DNA of 56,751 nucleotides from Sulfidibacterium sp964549335 (GTDB taxonomy: Bacteria > Bacteroidota > Bacteroidia > Bacteroidales > F082): assembly GCA_964549335.1 (NCBI GenBank), contig CAZJUQ010000051.1, positions 1-56,751 of the forward strand, written 5' to 3'. Below the pieces are notes generated by a model that saw only the letters and a list, made by a program, of their open reading frames with translations, ran no database searches and was not told the origin of the DNA. This document shows, piece after piece, positions 33,811-42,274 of this stretch (its first letter is position 1; every line of letters begins with the position of its first letter). The position numbers and the translations under genes were made by a program.

Positions 33811-34677
33811 ATGAATAAGGAACAATTTACACAATGTTTGCACTCGCCCGAAAAACTTAAAAACACAGACCTTGCCGATTTGACAATGATGGTAAACGAT
33901 TTTCCGTATTGCTCGACACTGAGGATATTGAAAACCGTAAAACTCTTTCTTGATAAAAATGTTTTGTTCGAGTCGGAACTAAAAACAACGGCAATATATG
34001 CGGGAAGCCGTAAAATTTTAAAACGCCACATCGACCGCATGAGTGACGAAAAAATGAGAATTGTATTACCCGACGAAGTAAATACCGGAACCGTATCTAC
34101 GGACAAAAAAGAAGAAACATCAACCGAAAAGAGACCCGGAACAAAAAAATCACCGGAACAAAAAAATCAATCGGAAACGAAAGAAACGGTCGTGGAAAAG
34201 ACCGGAAAAGAGAAAAAAGAGCAAGTTAACCGGCCGGCAACAAAACCCGATGAGAAAACAGATAAAGAGGTGTTGAAAAAACCCGTATCAGGCAAAAAAC
34301 TTTCGCTCGAAGAGCTAAAAAAAATCGTTGAAGACCGCATTCGCGAAATAGAAAAAGAGAAAAACAAAAAGACCGAAAAACAGGACGAAAAAGTTAAAAA
34401 ATTCAAAACAACGGATGAGATTATAGACAATTTCATCAAAAACAACCCCTCCATATCAAGACCCAAAGTTTCGTTTTTCGACCCCATGGAATCGGCAAAG
34501 GAGAGTGTTGTTGACAAAGAAAATATTGTAAGCGAAACACTTGCGAAGATTTACATGGATCAGGGACATTATCAAAAAGCGATAAATATTTTTAAAAAAT
34601 TAAGTTTGAAATATCCGGAAAAAAGTAGTTACTTTGCAGCCCTTATTGAAAAGGCAAAAAAAAGTTTGGAAAATTAA
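33811..34677 (+). CDS. Lys/Glu-rich TPR-like protein of unknown function
   Basis: This 288-residue protein starts at the ATG at 33811; an 11-codon extension would need a TTG inside the lptE tail. The N-terminal third (MNKEQFTQCLHSP and PYCSTLRILKTVKLFLDKN) is globular. Residues about 95-215 are a highly charged, low-complexity Lys/Glu/Thr linker that is probably disordered. The C-terminus SETLAKIYMDQGHYQKAINIFKKLSLKYPEKS is a clear tetratricopeptide repeat. I recall similar proteins between lptE and secG in other Bacteroidales, but no defined role. No signal peptide is seen, so it is probably cytosolic. Confidence 0.85.
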   Translation: MNKEQFTQCLHSPEKLKNTDLADLTMMVNDFPYCSTLRILKTVKLFLDKNVLFESELKTTAIYAGSRKILKRHIDRMSDEKMRIVLPDEVNTGTVSTDKKEETSTEKRPGTKKSPEQKNQSETKETVVEKTGKEKKEQVNRPATKPDEKTDKEVLKKPVSGKKLSLEELKKIVEDRIREIEKEKNKKTEKQDEKVKKFKTTDEIIDNFIKNNPSISRPKVSFFDPMESAKESVVDKENIVSETLAKIYMDQGHYQKAINIFKKLSLKYPEKSSYFAALIEKAKKSLEN

Positions 34678-34689
34678 AATTTTAGAGCA

Positions 34690-35046
34690 ATGTATATTTT
34701 CATTTCAATACTTATTTTGATTGTAAGTATCTTGTTAGGACTTATTGTTTTGGTACAAAACCCCAAGGGCGGCGGACTGGCTGCCAACTTCAGCGGAGGC
34801 ACACAATTTATGGGCGCACGACAAACTGCCGATTTTCTTGAAAAAGCCAGTTGGACACTGGCAGTGGCACTTTTGGTGTTGAGCCTTACGGCAACCATGA
34901 TAATTCCGCGGGCTACCGCCGAAGCAAAACCCGAAACCGAACTCAAAGATGTTCAGGAAACACAAACCCCGGCACCAATAGATTTTCAAGCGCCGCCGGC
35001 AAATGCAAACGGCAAACAGCAACAGGATAATCAAAACGGTAAATAG
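34690..35046 (+). CDS. secG: Preprotein translocase subunit SecG
   Basis: This 118-residue protein has two membrane helices (residues 2-22 and about 54-75), joined by the SecG loop VQNPKGGGLAANFSGGTQFMGARQTADFLEKASW. SecG assists SecYE in protein export. The C-terminal tail beyond residue 80 is acidic, then Pro/Gln/Asn-rich, as is usual in Bacteroidetes SecG. It starts 12 bases after the TPR-like gene and ends at the terminator at 35074-35108. Confidence 0.95.
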   Translation: MYIFISILILIVSILLGLIVLVQNPKGGGLAANFSGGTQFMGARQTADFLEKASWTLAVALLVLSLTATMIIPRATAEAKPETELKDVQETQTPAPIDFQAPPANANGKQQQDNQNGK

Positions 35047-35073
35047 AGAATATCCCGTTTATATAAAAAATTT

Positions 35074-35108
35074 AAAATGTCAGAATGTCATAGATGTTCT
35101 GACATTTT
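35074..35108 (+). terminator. Intrinsic terminator after secG
   Basis: AAAATGTCAGAA (35074-35085) pairs perfectly with TTCTGACATTTT (35097-35108) around an 11-base loop and is followed by more T residues. It separates the lptE-secG unit from groES-groEL. No CIRCE element is seen between here and groES. Confidence 0.92.
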
Positions 35109-35179
35109 TTTTTGTGATTGGTTTGGCACAAAATATGACAAGCCAACTGCACGTTTGAGTGTTTTAAAAAAGTAAGAAT

Positions 35180-35458
35180 ATGAAAAAACTTAATATTAAA
35201 CCTTTGGGAGACAGGGTAGTTATTGAACCCGCGCCTGCCGAAGAAAAAACGGCAAGCGGAATTATCATCCCCGATACAGCCAAAGAAAAACCCCAAAAAG
35301 GTACTGTAGTAGCCGTTCCTGACAAAACCGGCGATAACGACATCGTTGTTAAAGTCGGCGACACCGTTTTGTACGGTAAATATTCGGGAACCGAAATCAG
35401 TATCGACGATAAAGATTATCTGATTATGAACCAATCGGATATACTGGCTGTTATTTAA
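35180..35458 (+). CDS. groES: Co-chaperonin GroES
   Basis: This 92-residue protein is the lid of the GroEL folding chamber. It shows the full family pattern: LNIKPLGDRVVIEPAPAEEKTASGIIIPDTAKEKPQKGTVVAV, with the mobile loop KTASGIIIP, then GDTVLYGKYSGTEISIDDKDYLIMNQSDILAVI. It lies 42 bases upstream of groEL in a two-gene operon. Confidence 0.98.
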   Translation: MKKLNIKPLGDRVVIEPAPAEEKTASGIIIPDTAKEKPQKGTVVAVPDKTGDNDIVVKVGDTVLYGKYSGTEISIDDKDYLIMNQSDILAVI

Positions 35459-35500
35459 TAAAAATGAAAATTAGTATAAACAAATAAAAAATTTAAAAAA

Positions 35501-37147
35501 ATGGCAAAAGACATTTTATTCGATTTAGAAGCAAGAAACGGACTTAAAAAAGGTGTTGACGCATTGTCGGACGCTGTAAAAGTAACTTTAGGACCAAAAG
35601 GAAGAAACGTAATTATTGAAAAATCGTTCGGTGCGCCGCAAGTTACCAAAGACGGTGTTACCGTGGCAAAAGAGATAGAGCTTACCGAACCTATCGAAAA
35701 CATGGGTGCTCAAATGGTTAAAGAGGTAGCCTCGAAAACCAATGATATAGCAGGTGACGGAACAACTACCGCTACCGTTTTGGCACAATCGATAGTCACT
35801 ACGGGGCTTAAAAACGTTGCGGCAGGTGCCAATCCCATGGACTTGAAACGAGGTATCGATAAAGCCGTTGTAAAAGTTGTTGAATCGCTCAAAAAACAAA
35901 CCAAAGAAATCGGTAACAGCAACGAAAAAATTGAACAGGTTGCTGCCATTTCGGCTAACAACGACCACACAATAGGTAAGCTTATAGCAGAGGCAATGGG
36001 CAAGGTGAAAAAAGAGGGTGTTATCACCATTGAAGAGGCAAAAGGTATCGAAACTTACGTGGATGTTGTTGAAGGAATGCAATTCGACCGCGGATATATT
36101 TCGCCTTATTTCGTTACCGATACCGAAAAAATGGAAGCCGTTTACGAAAATCCTTTCATCTTGATTTACGACAAGAAAATTTCGGTAATGAAGGATTTGC
36201 TTCCCATACTTGAAAAAGCAGCCCAAAGCGGCAAGCCTTTGCTTATCATTGCCGAAGATATCGAAGGCGAAGCTCTTGCCACCTTGGTGGTTAACCGCTT
36301 GCGTGGTTCTTTGAAAGTTGTTGCCGTTAAAGCACCGGGATTTGGCGACCGCAGAAAAGAGATGCTCGAAGATATTGCCATTCTTACAGGCGGTACCGTT
36401 ATCTCAGAAGAAAAAGGCTACAAACTCGAAGATGCAACCCTCGATATGTTGGGCGAAGCAGAAAAGGTTACCATAGACAAAGAAAACACCACTATTGTCA
36501 GCGGTAAAGGTGCCAAAGAGAACATCGATGCACGTGTAAATCAAATTAAAGCACAAATAGAGACCACCACTTCCGATTACGACAAAGAAAAATTGCAAGA
36601 ACGTCTTGCAAAATTGGCAGGCGGCGTTGCCGTTATCTATGTAGGTGCAGCCAGCGAAGTGGAAATGAAAGAGAAAAAAGACCGCTTTGAAGACGCACTT
36701 GCAGCAACACGTGCCGCTATCGAAGAGGGAATTATCCCCGGTGGTGGTGTGGCATTTATCCGTGCTATCGACGACCTCGAAGATCTGAAAGGCGAAAACG
36801 AAGACGAAAACACGGGTATTTCAATAATTAAACGTGCCCTCGAAGAGCCTCTCCGTCAAATTGTCGAAAATGCAGGACGCGAAGGTTCCGTTGTTGTAAA
36901 CAAAGTTAAAGAGGGTAAAGACGACTTCGGATTTAACGCACGTACCGAAGTTTACGAAAATCTTTTTGCCGCAGGTGTTATCGATCCTACAAAAGTAACC
37001 CGTGTAGCTCTCGAAAACGCCGCTTCCATAGCCGGCATGTTGTTAACCACCGAATGTGTTTTGAGTGAACATAAAGAGGAAAATCCCGCTCCCGCAGCAG
37101 GTGGTGGAATGCCTCCCATGGGTGGCGGAATGCCGGGAATGATGTAA
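35501..37147 (+). CDS. groEL: Chaperonin GroEL
   Basis: This 548-residue ATPase forms the double-ring folding chamber. Key sites are visible: the ATP-binding VTLGPKGRNVIIEKSFGAPQVTKDGVTVAKEIEL, GDGTTTATVLAQ with the catalytic Asp, the apical domain with RGYISPYFVTD, and AAIEEGIIPGGGVAFIRA. The C-terminus ends in the Gly/Met-rich tail GGGMPPMGGGMPGMM. Codon use is regular and strong, as in a highly expressed gene. It ends before the terminator at 37178-37213. Confidence 0.99.
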   Translation: MAKDILFDLEARNGLKKGVDALSDAVKVTLGPKGRNVIIEKSFGAPQVTKDGVTVAKEIELTEPIENMGAQMVKEVASKTNDIAGDGTTTATVLAQSIVTTGLKNVAAGANPMDLKRGIDKAVVKVVESLKKQTKEIGNSNEKIEQVAAISANNDHTIGKLIAEAMGKVKKEGVITIEEAKGIETYVDVVEGMQFDRGYISPYFVTDTEKMEAVYENPFILIYDKKISVMKDLLPILEKAAQSGKPLLIIAEDIEGEALATLVVNRLRGSLKVVAVKAPGFGDRRKEMLEDIAILTGGTVISEEKGYKLEDATLDMLGEAEKVTIDKENTTIVSGKGAKENIDARVNQIKAQIETTTSDYDKEKLQERLAKLAGGVAVIYVGAASEVEMKEKKDRFEDALAATRAAIEEGIIPGGGVAFIRAIDDLEDLKGENEDENTGISIIKRALEEPLRQIVENAGREGSVVVNKVKEGKDDFGFNARTEVYENLFAAGVIDPTKVTRVALENAASIAGMLLTTECVLSEHKEENPAPAAGGGMPPMGGGMPGMM

Positions 37148-37177
37148 AAAAATATTCTTATTTTTTTTAAAACCGTT

Positions 37178-37213
37178 AAAAGGAGACTGTCGTTTTTTAA
37201 ACAGTCTCCTTTT
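37178..37213. terminator. Bidirectional terminator between groEL and the penicillin acylase gene
   Basis: AAAAGGAGACTGT (37178-37190) pairs perfectly with ACAGTCTCCTTTT (37201-37213) around a 10-base loop. A and T tracts on both sides suit the two convergent genes. Confidence 0.92.
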
Positions 37214-37228
37214 TTATTAGGTTTTCAC

Positions 37229-39607
37229 TTATTCAACGGGTTTCAAATACAAAGTACTACCCTTTTTCAAATCGCTTTTTCGCATTATTTGCCTGCGGTA
37301 TTCACCCTTTACAAACATCTGTGATTGGTCGGCATAGTGAGGGCTCATTATATTTCCCGATTGCCCGGTGGGAATTATGGAAAGAGCATTATAAGTGTCT
37401 GAAAAATCGATGATAAACCGCAAAGCGGGTCCCGAAAGAACCGGATAAATTCCGTTTTCGTTATAATTTATCGCCTCTTTGTCTATTACCTCATTTGTTC
37501 CGTGCATGGGAAACGGGCCCACATTGAAATATTTATCGAAAGGTTTTTTACGTCCTATGGGATGAATATGTGTTAATTGATGAACCCTGCCCCACTTCCA
37601 TTGCGATATATCGTTCCCCAGCTGGTTTTTCAGTGCCACCGAGGTTTCCGAAAATGCACGGTTGAAAATATCGGAACGGCTCTCTTTAGTTTTTGTGTTA
37701 ACATTATCCCACCATACCGAACTGTCGTTGGTGAACAACCGTTCGATGGAACTCCTCATAATGTTCGACGAAACCAATTTGTTAAAATCGTCGTTACCGG
37801 TTTCGTCGAGCATGGCATCGCGCAAAATAAAATATAGCAGTTGGGTATAAATTACAGCTCCGGTGCTTGCCGTATCGTAATTACCGTTCCAGTTGGCAAG
37901 AGCGCTCACCACTTTATCATCCCCGCTGCGGACGGTTATATTGTCCAAAATAAGTTTTGTAAGTTTCAAGTCCCTTTCCGAGAAAACATCAAGTTGAATT
38001 TTTTTCATGTCGTCAACACTCAACTTGGATTTTTCATTTAACAATTTACGCACCCTCGAAGCCCTGTATCCGGGCGAATAATATCCGGGATAAACAACTC
38101 CGTCCACGGGAAAAGGTATGTCATTTGATGTATTTAATATTCCGCCGGGCGGGTTTTCTATCATTGGATTTTTTTCAAAAGGATAAAAGCCGAGAATATC
38201 ATCTTTTCCCGAAGCCCCGTCCAAAATCATAAAGGGATTGGTGCGCGAAGGGTGGCGAGGAATACGTCCCGATGCCCACCAGGCTATATTGCCGTCGGTA
38301 TCGCCGTACAAAACGTTTAACCCTACAACATCAATAAGCGAACACCCACGCTTAAACTCTTTGAAACCCGGAGCCGAATTTACAAGATACAACGCCTCGA
38401 GCGCCGTTGACTCAAGATGCAAAGGACCCCACCAAAAACTTACGGGTGTCTCTTCGGAACCTCCAACACCGGAATAGACATCGTTCAATAAAGGACCGTG
38501 ATTGGTAAACCGTATTTTGAATTGTACGGTGGTATCGCCCTTTACTTTAATCCCGTGCAAAACCGTACGGTAATTTTCCCAATGGTCTTGTTGCCAGTAT
38601 TGATTATTATTTTCCGGATTCTGCTTTTCCGCATATAAATCCATATTGTCGAAAGGAAAAATCGTCACACCCCATCCGTAATGGTCGTTATGACCCACCA
38701 CGGCAAATGGTACTCCGGCAAGATAATAGCCGTAAAGATTAAATCCGGGATATTCGATGTATGCTTCGTACCAAACCGCGGGTTGTGCATATTTTATGTG
38801 TGTGTCGTTTGCCAAAATGGGTTTCCCCGATGTGGAGTGCTCTTTGCCAACCACCCAGTTGTTTGAACCTTCCCATACGGGAACCGGAATGATATCTTGC
38901 AATTCATTTACGTTTTTAAACAATCCAGCAAGTATTGCATCTTTTTTGTCGTCGTAATAACCCGCCACCGTAACAGAGTCCACTCCCAAATCCTTTAAAT
39001 ATTCATCTCCGTATTTTTCAAATATTCTGAAAACCAAAGGGTCCTGAATCATTGCCGAGGTAAATGTAAGCGACATGTAATTGATGATTCCGAACACATC
39101 ACGCACATTGAATTTCTCGGGCTTGAAATCCAATAGGGTAAACTCAATTGGCAAAGTCCCGTTTTCAATAAAAGCATTGATGCCGTCAAGATAAGCCGAA
39201 ACCCGTTCTTGAACAGGCTTGTCGGCTTCTTTGAAAAATCTTTGAGCACTTTTGCCTGCCGCTTCGTAAAGCGACAATGTCAACATATATTTATCGGTTT
39301 TTACAAGATCGCGACCCAATAATTCCGAAAGTCTTCCTTGTACCAATCTTCGTATCATCACCATTTGAAAAAGCCGGTCTTGTGCATGTGCATATCCCAA
39401 CGAAAAATAGGCATCGTGTGCATTTTTAGCATACACATGCGGAACACCGAAATTGTCGTAAACAATCTCGGTTGCCGACTTCAAACCGGCCAAATGTTTC
39501 TCGCCGGAATAATCGGGAGCAGTGCCTCGAAACCAAAAATATATTACAACTACAATAATTACAATCAAAAGGAGTAGTGCAAGTAAAATTCTTTTTAAAA
39601 TTTTCAT
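37229..39607 (-). CDS. Penicillin acylase family Ntn-hydrolase
   Basis: This 792-residue protein has an N-terminal membrane segment or signal (residues 5-25), an A chain, a spacer and a B chain. The B chain would begin at Ser248 in VWEGSNNWVVGKEHSTSGKPILANDTH, the autocatalytic nucleophile and family signature. The conserved GIPFAVVGHNDHYGWG-type block appears as AGVPFAVVGHNDHYGWGVT. Such enzymes cleave amides, such as penicillins or acyl-homoserine lactones, or other N-acyl compounds; the substrate is not decided here. It probably acts in the periplasm. A -7 box at 39628-39635 gives it its own promoter. Confidence 0.93.
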   Translation of the reverse strand: MKILKRILLALLLLIVIIVVVIYFWFRGTAPDYSGEKHLAGLKSATEIVYDNFGVPHVYAKNAHDAYFSLGYAHAQDRLFQMVMIRRLVQGRLSELLGRDLVKTDKYMLTLSLYEAAGKSAQRFFKEADKPVQERVSAYLDGINAFIENGTLPIEFTLLDFKPEKFNVRDVFGIINYMSLTFTSAMIQDPLVFRIFEKYGDEYLKDLGVDSVTVAGYYDDKKDAILAGLFKNVNELQDIIPVPVWEGSNNWVVGKEHSTSGKPILANDTHIKYAQPAVWYEAYIEYPGFNLYGYYLAGVPFAVVGHNDHYGWGVTIFPFDNMDLYAEKQNPENNNQYWQQDHWENYRTVLHGIKVKGDTTVQFKIRFTNHGPLLNDVYSGVGGSEETPVSFWWGPLHLESTALEALYLVNSAPGFKEFKRGCSLIDVVGLNVLYGDTDGNIAWWASGRIPRHPSRTNPFMILDGASGKDDILGFYPFEKNPMIENPPGGILNTSNDIPFPVDGVVYPGYYSPGYRASRVRKLLNEKSKLSVDDMKKIQLDVFSERDLKLTKLILDNITVRSGDDKVVSALANWNGNYDTASTGAVIYTQLLYFILRDAMLDETGNDDFNKLVSSNIMRSSIERLFTNDSSVWWDNVNTKTKESRSDIFNRAFSETSVALKNQLGNDISQWKWGRVHQLTHIHPIGRKKPFDKYFNVGPFPMHGTNEVIDKEAINYNENGIYPVLSGPALRFIIDFSDTYNALSIIPTGQSGNIMSPHYADQSQMFVKGEYRRQIMRKSDLKKGSTLYLKPVE

Positions 39608-39627
39608 GGTGATATTTTTTTATGCAA

Positions 39628-39635
39628 CAAATTTA
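39628..39635 (-). promoter_or_regulatory. -7 box of the penicillin acylase gene
   Basis: The minus strand reads TAAATTTG (TAnnTTTG), 21 bases upstream of the ATG at 39607. Confidence 0.45.
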
Positions 39636-39699
39636 ACAATAAACTCGGAAAACGACCTTTATTAATTTCCGGGGAGTTTATTTCATGCCGAAATCGTTT

Positions 39700-39707
39700 T
39701 ACCTTTG
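39700..39707 (+). promoter_or_regulatory. -7 box of the LptA-like gene
   Basis: TACCTTTG (TAnnTTTG) lies 15 bases downstream of the upstream-most ATG (39685) and 20 bases before a TTG at 39727. If used, the long start cannot be translated. Confidence 0.5.
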
Positions 39708-39726
39708 CAATAAAAAACAAGGTGCG

Positions 39727-41244
39727 TTGAAAAAGGTTTTTACATTAATTTTTACGGCGTTTTTATTATTAACATCGTTATATGATGCCGTTTCGCAAAA
39801 CAGAACCGTTGTTCATATTAAACATGCCGACTATTTATATTACGATGCCAGGTTAAATCCCGATATTCAACGCTTAATAGGAAACGTAATATTACGTCAG
39901 GATTCAGTTCTGTTTTATTGCGACAGTGCTTATCTGAACGATAAAAAACACAATTTCGACGCTTTCGGGTCGGTACATATTGTCGTTAACGACACCGTTG
40001 ACGTGTACGCCGACAAATTGCACTATGAAGGCGATACCCGTATAGCCGAACTGTTCGATAATGTCAGATTGGTCGATAAAAATACCGTACTTACAACCGA
40101 ACATCTCATTTACAACAGAAATACCGAAATTGCATACTACAACGATTACGGAACCATTGTGAGCGACTCAAACACTCTTAACAGCAAACGGGGATATTAC
40201 AATACCGGAACCAAAATTTTTTATTTTAAGATAGATGTGGTTTTGAAAAATCCCGACCAGGAAACATATTCCGACACTTTAATTTACAACTCCAATACCG
40301 AAACCGCATTTTTCAAAGGTCCTACGGTAATACGAGGAAAAGAGAGTACAATATATTGCGAAAGAGGGTGGTACGACACAAAAAATGATTTTTCGAAAAT
40401 GACGAAACGCCCCTCAATATGGAGCAGCGAACAGTCAATTACCGCCGACAGCATAGAATACGACAATGAGAAATATTACGGCAAAGCATTCGGAAACGTG
40501 ATAATTCACGACACCACACACAAAGTAATGGTAAAAGGCAACCGCGGTGAAATGTGGGACAAAAAAGGTGTTTCGTATGTAACCGACAGCGCTTTGGCAA
40601 TTACTTACGAAAAAAACGATAACGACACAATGTATATGCACGGCGATACTCTTTTTATGTATTTCGACAAAGAACGCAAGGCAAAAAAGATGCTGGCATA
40701 CAACAGGGTTAAAATTTACAGAAAAGATATGCAAGGGGTATGCGACTCGCTGGCTTATATCATGGAAGATTCCACGGTGAGGTTATATAATAACCCCGTA
40801 TTGTGGTCGGGAAAAAATCAACTGACCGCCGATACCATTATCATACATGTATCGAACAACAACGTCGATTCCATCGAAATGTTAAATAATGCCTTTATCG
40901 TGTCGAAAGACAGTACCGACACCTTTAACCAGATAAAAGGAAAAAAAATGACCGGTTATTTCGAGGGGAAAAAGCTAAAAACCATTGATGTTGACGGCAA
41001 TGCCCAATCGGTGTATTATGTGCGCGAAGACGACGGCTACCTCATAGGTGTAAACAAAGAGGAGGCAAGTTATATGGAGATTGTTTTGAACGACAACAAA
41101 ATATCGAAAATCAAATACATTGAACAAATAAGCGAAGTCATGTACCCCGCAAAAGATGTCCCCGCCAAGGTTAAACGTCTTGAAAATTTCGAATGGAAAG
41201 AGGATTTGCGACCCAAAAACAGACTTGACGTTTTCAAACGTTAA
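39727..41244 (+). CDS. LptA/OstA-like periplasmic protein
   Basis: This protein of about 505 residues belongs to the OstA/LptA group that forms the periplasmic bridge for lipopolysaccharide. I favour the TTG at 39727, which begins a clean signal peptide (KKVFTLIFTAFLLLTSLYDAVSQ) and follows the -7 box at 39700-39707. The ATG at 39685 is the alternative and adds 14 polar residues. Repeated strands such as IGNVILRQDSVLFYCDSAYLN, FDNVRLVDKNTVLTTEHLIYN and YNNPVLWSGKNQLTADTI fit a long beta-jelly-roll. It is much longer than E. coli LptA, as in other Bacteroidetes. It ends in a 4-base tail overlap with the MCE gene. Confidence 0.88.
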   Translation: MKKVFTLIFTAFLLLTSLYDAVSQNRTVVHIKHADYLYYDARLNPDIQRLIGNVILRQDSVLFYCDSAYLNDKKHNFDAFGSVHIVVNDTVDVYADKLHYEGDTRIAELFDNVRLVDKNTVLTTEHLIYNRNTEIAYYNDYGTIVSDSNTLNSKRGYYNTGTKIFYFKIDVVLKNPDQETYSDTLIYNSNTETAFFKGPTVIRGKESTIYCERGWYDTKNDFSKMTKRPSIWSSEQSITADSIEYDNEKYYGKAFGNVIIHDTTHKVMVKGNRGEMWDKKGVSYVTDSALAITYEKNDNDTMYMHGDTLFMYFDKERKAKKMLAYNRVKIYRKDMQGVCDSLAYIMEDSTVRLYNNPVLWSGKNQLTADTIIIHVSNNNVDSIEMLNNAFIVSKDSTDTFNQIKGKKMTGYFEGKKLKTIDVDGNAQSVYYVREDDGYLIGVNKEEASYMEIVLNDNKISKIKYIEQISEVMYPAKDVPAKVKRLENFEWKEDLRPKNRLDVFKR

Positions 41245-42188
41245 AACAACGAAAATTTAACATATCGTTTCGGGTTTTCGCGTATGTCTTTCAACAGTTT
41301 GTTGAGCTCGTCGGCCGACTTGTTGAGTTCCATGTACAACGAATCGTTAACCACAAGTTTTCCCATGCTGCCTTCACCCGAATTTATCTTATTCAACATA
41401 ACTTTAAGTTCAAGCATGGTGCTGTCTATCCGGTCAATCGAATTTTTATAATCGATTTCGGCAAGCGAACCGCTAATGGTGTTCAAATTATTTAAAGTTC
41501 CCGTAACCTTCTCTTTACTTTTATCCAGCTCATTGGTAAACGATTCGATATTATTTATAATCATACCTATCCGTGTAACCTGTCCGCGAACCAGAGTGTC
41601 GATATTTGAAGATGTACTGTTCAGGTGTGCTATTGTAGCTTTGATGTCTTTAAAACTTTCGCGCAAATCCTGACCTGCTTGGCCTGCAAAAACCTTATTA
41701 AGCTCTATTACAAGTTCGTCAACCGAATTTAACAGCGTTTCGGCACGGTTTTTCAAAGGAGCCAGTTGCTCGTTTACCGCTTCTGCCAACGAAGTTCCTT
41801 CCCTTGTTATTAAAGTGTCGCCGTTACGTGCAAGATCTTTACTGTTTCCGAGTTTGAAAGTAACGGCCTTATCACCCAAAAGGTTTGCATTGGTAATTAT
41901 GGCTTCGGTGTTTTTGGGAATGGGAAAATCAGACGACATTAAAAATTCCACAATAATATCGCCCGACATATCGGGAGCAAAATAGAGATTACGAACCTGT
42001 CCTACCTGCATTCCGTTTATCAATACCGGATTTGCGGCAAGTAGCCCGCCGACATCTTTATATTTCCCGTAAAATACACGCTGGTGGGAAAAAATATCGT
42101 TGCCTTTCAAAAAATTATATCCCCAAATAAATACCCCTAACGAAAGTATAAAAACAAAACCGATTAATATTAATTTACTTCTTTTCAC
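41241..42188 (-). CDS. MCE family lipid-transport substrate-binding protein (MlaD-like)
   Basis: This 315-residue protein has an N-terminal membrane helix (residues 6-26) and one MCE domain (VFYGKYKDVGGLLAANPVLINGMQVGQVRNLYFAP to FKLGNS). A long helical C-terminal region follows. MCE proteins form rings that move phospholipids between membranes with an MlaE/MlaF transporter, which is not in this window. The start codon is GTG at 42188; no suitable ATG lies near it. A -7 box at 42237-42244 is upstream. Confidence 0.92.
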   Translation of the reverse strand: MKRSKLILIGFVFILSLGVFIWGYNFLKGNDIFSHQRVFYGKYKDVGGLLAANPVLINGMQVGQVRNLYFAPDMSGDIIVEFLMSSDFPIPKNTEAIITNANLLGDKAVTFKLGNSKDLARNGDTLITREGTSLAEAVNEQLAPLKNRAETLLNSVDELVIELNKVFAGQAGQDLRESFKDIKATIAHLNSTSSNIDTLVRGQVTRIGMIINNIESFTNELDKSKEKVTGTLNNLNTISGSLAEIDYKNSIDRIDSTMLELKVMLNKINSGEGSMGKLVVNDSLYMELNKSADELNKLLKDIRENPKRYVKFSLF

Positions 42189-42236
42189 GGCTGAATTTTT
42201 TATATAAACGAAATTTTCGCTTGTTTATTCTTTTAA

Positions 42237-42244
42237 CAAAAGTA
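42237..42244 (-). promoter_or_regulatory. -7 box of the MCE gene
   Basis: The minus strand reads TACTTTTG (TAnnTTTG), 49 bases upstream of the GTG at 42188. Confidence 0.45.
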
Positions 42245-42274
42245 ATATAATAGAGGTTGCATGCCAAATTTTTC

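Noticed and set aside
35109..35179. Heat-shock operator (CIRCE) upstream of groES
   Set aside because: I looked for TTAGCACTC-N9-GAGTGCTAA and found none. A short TTGGC/GCCAA pair is present but too weak to call.
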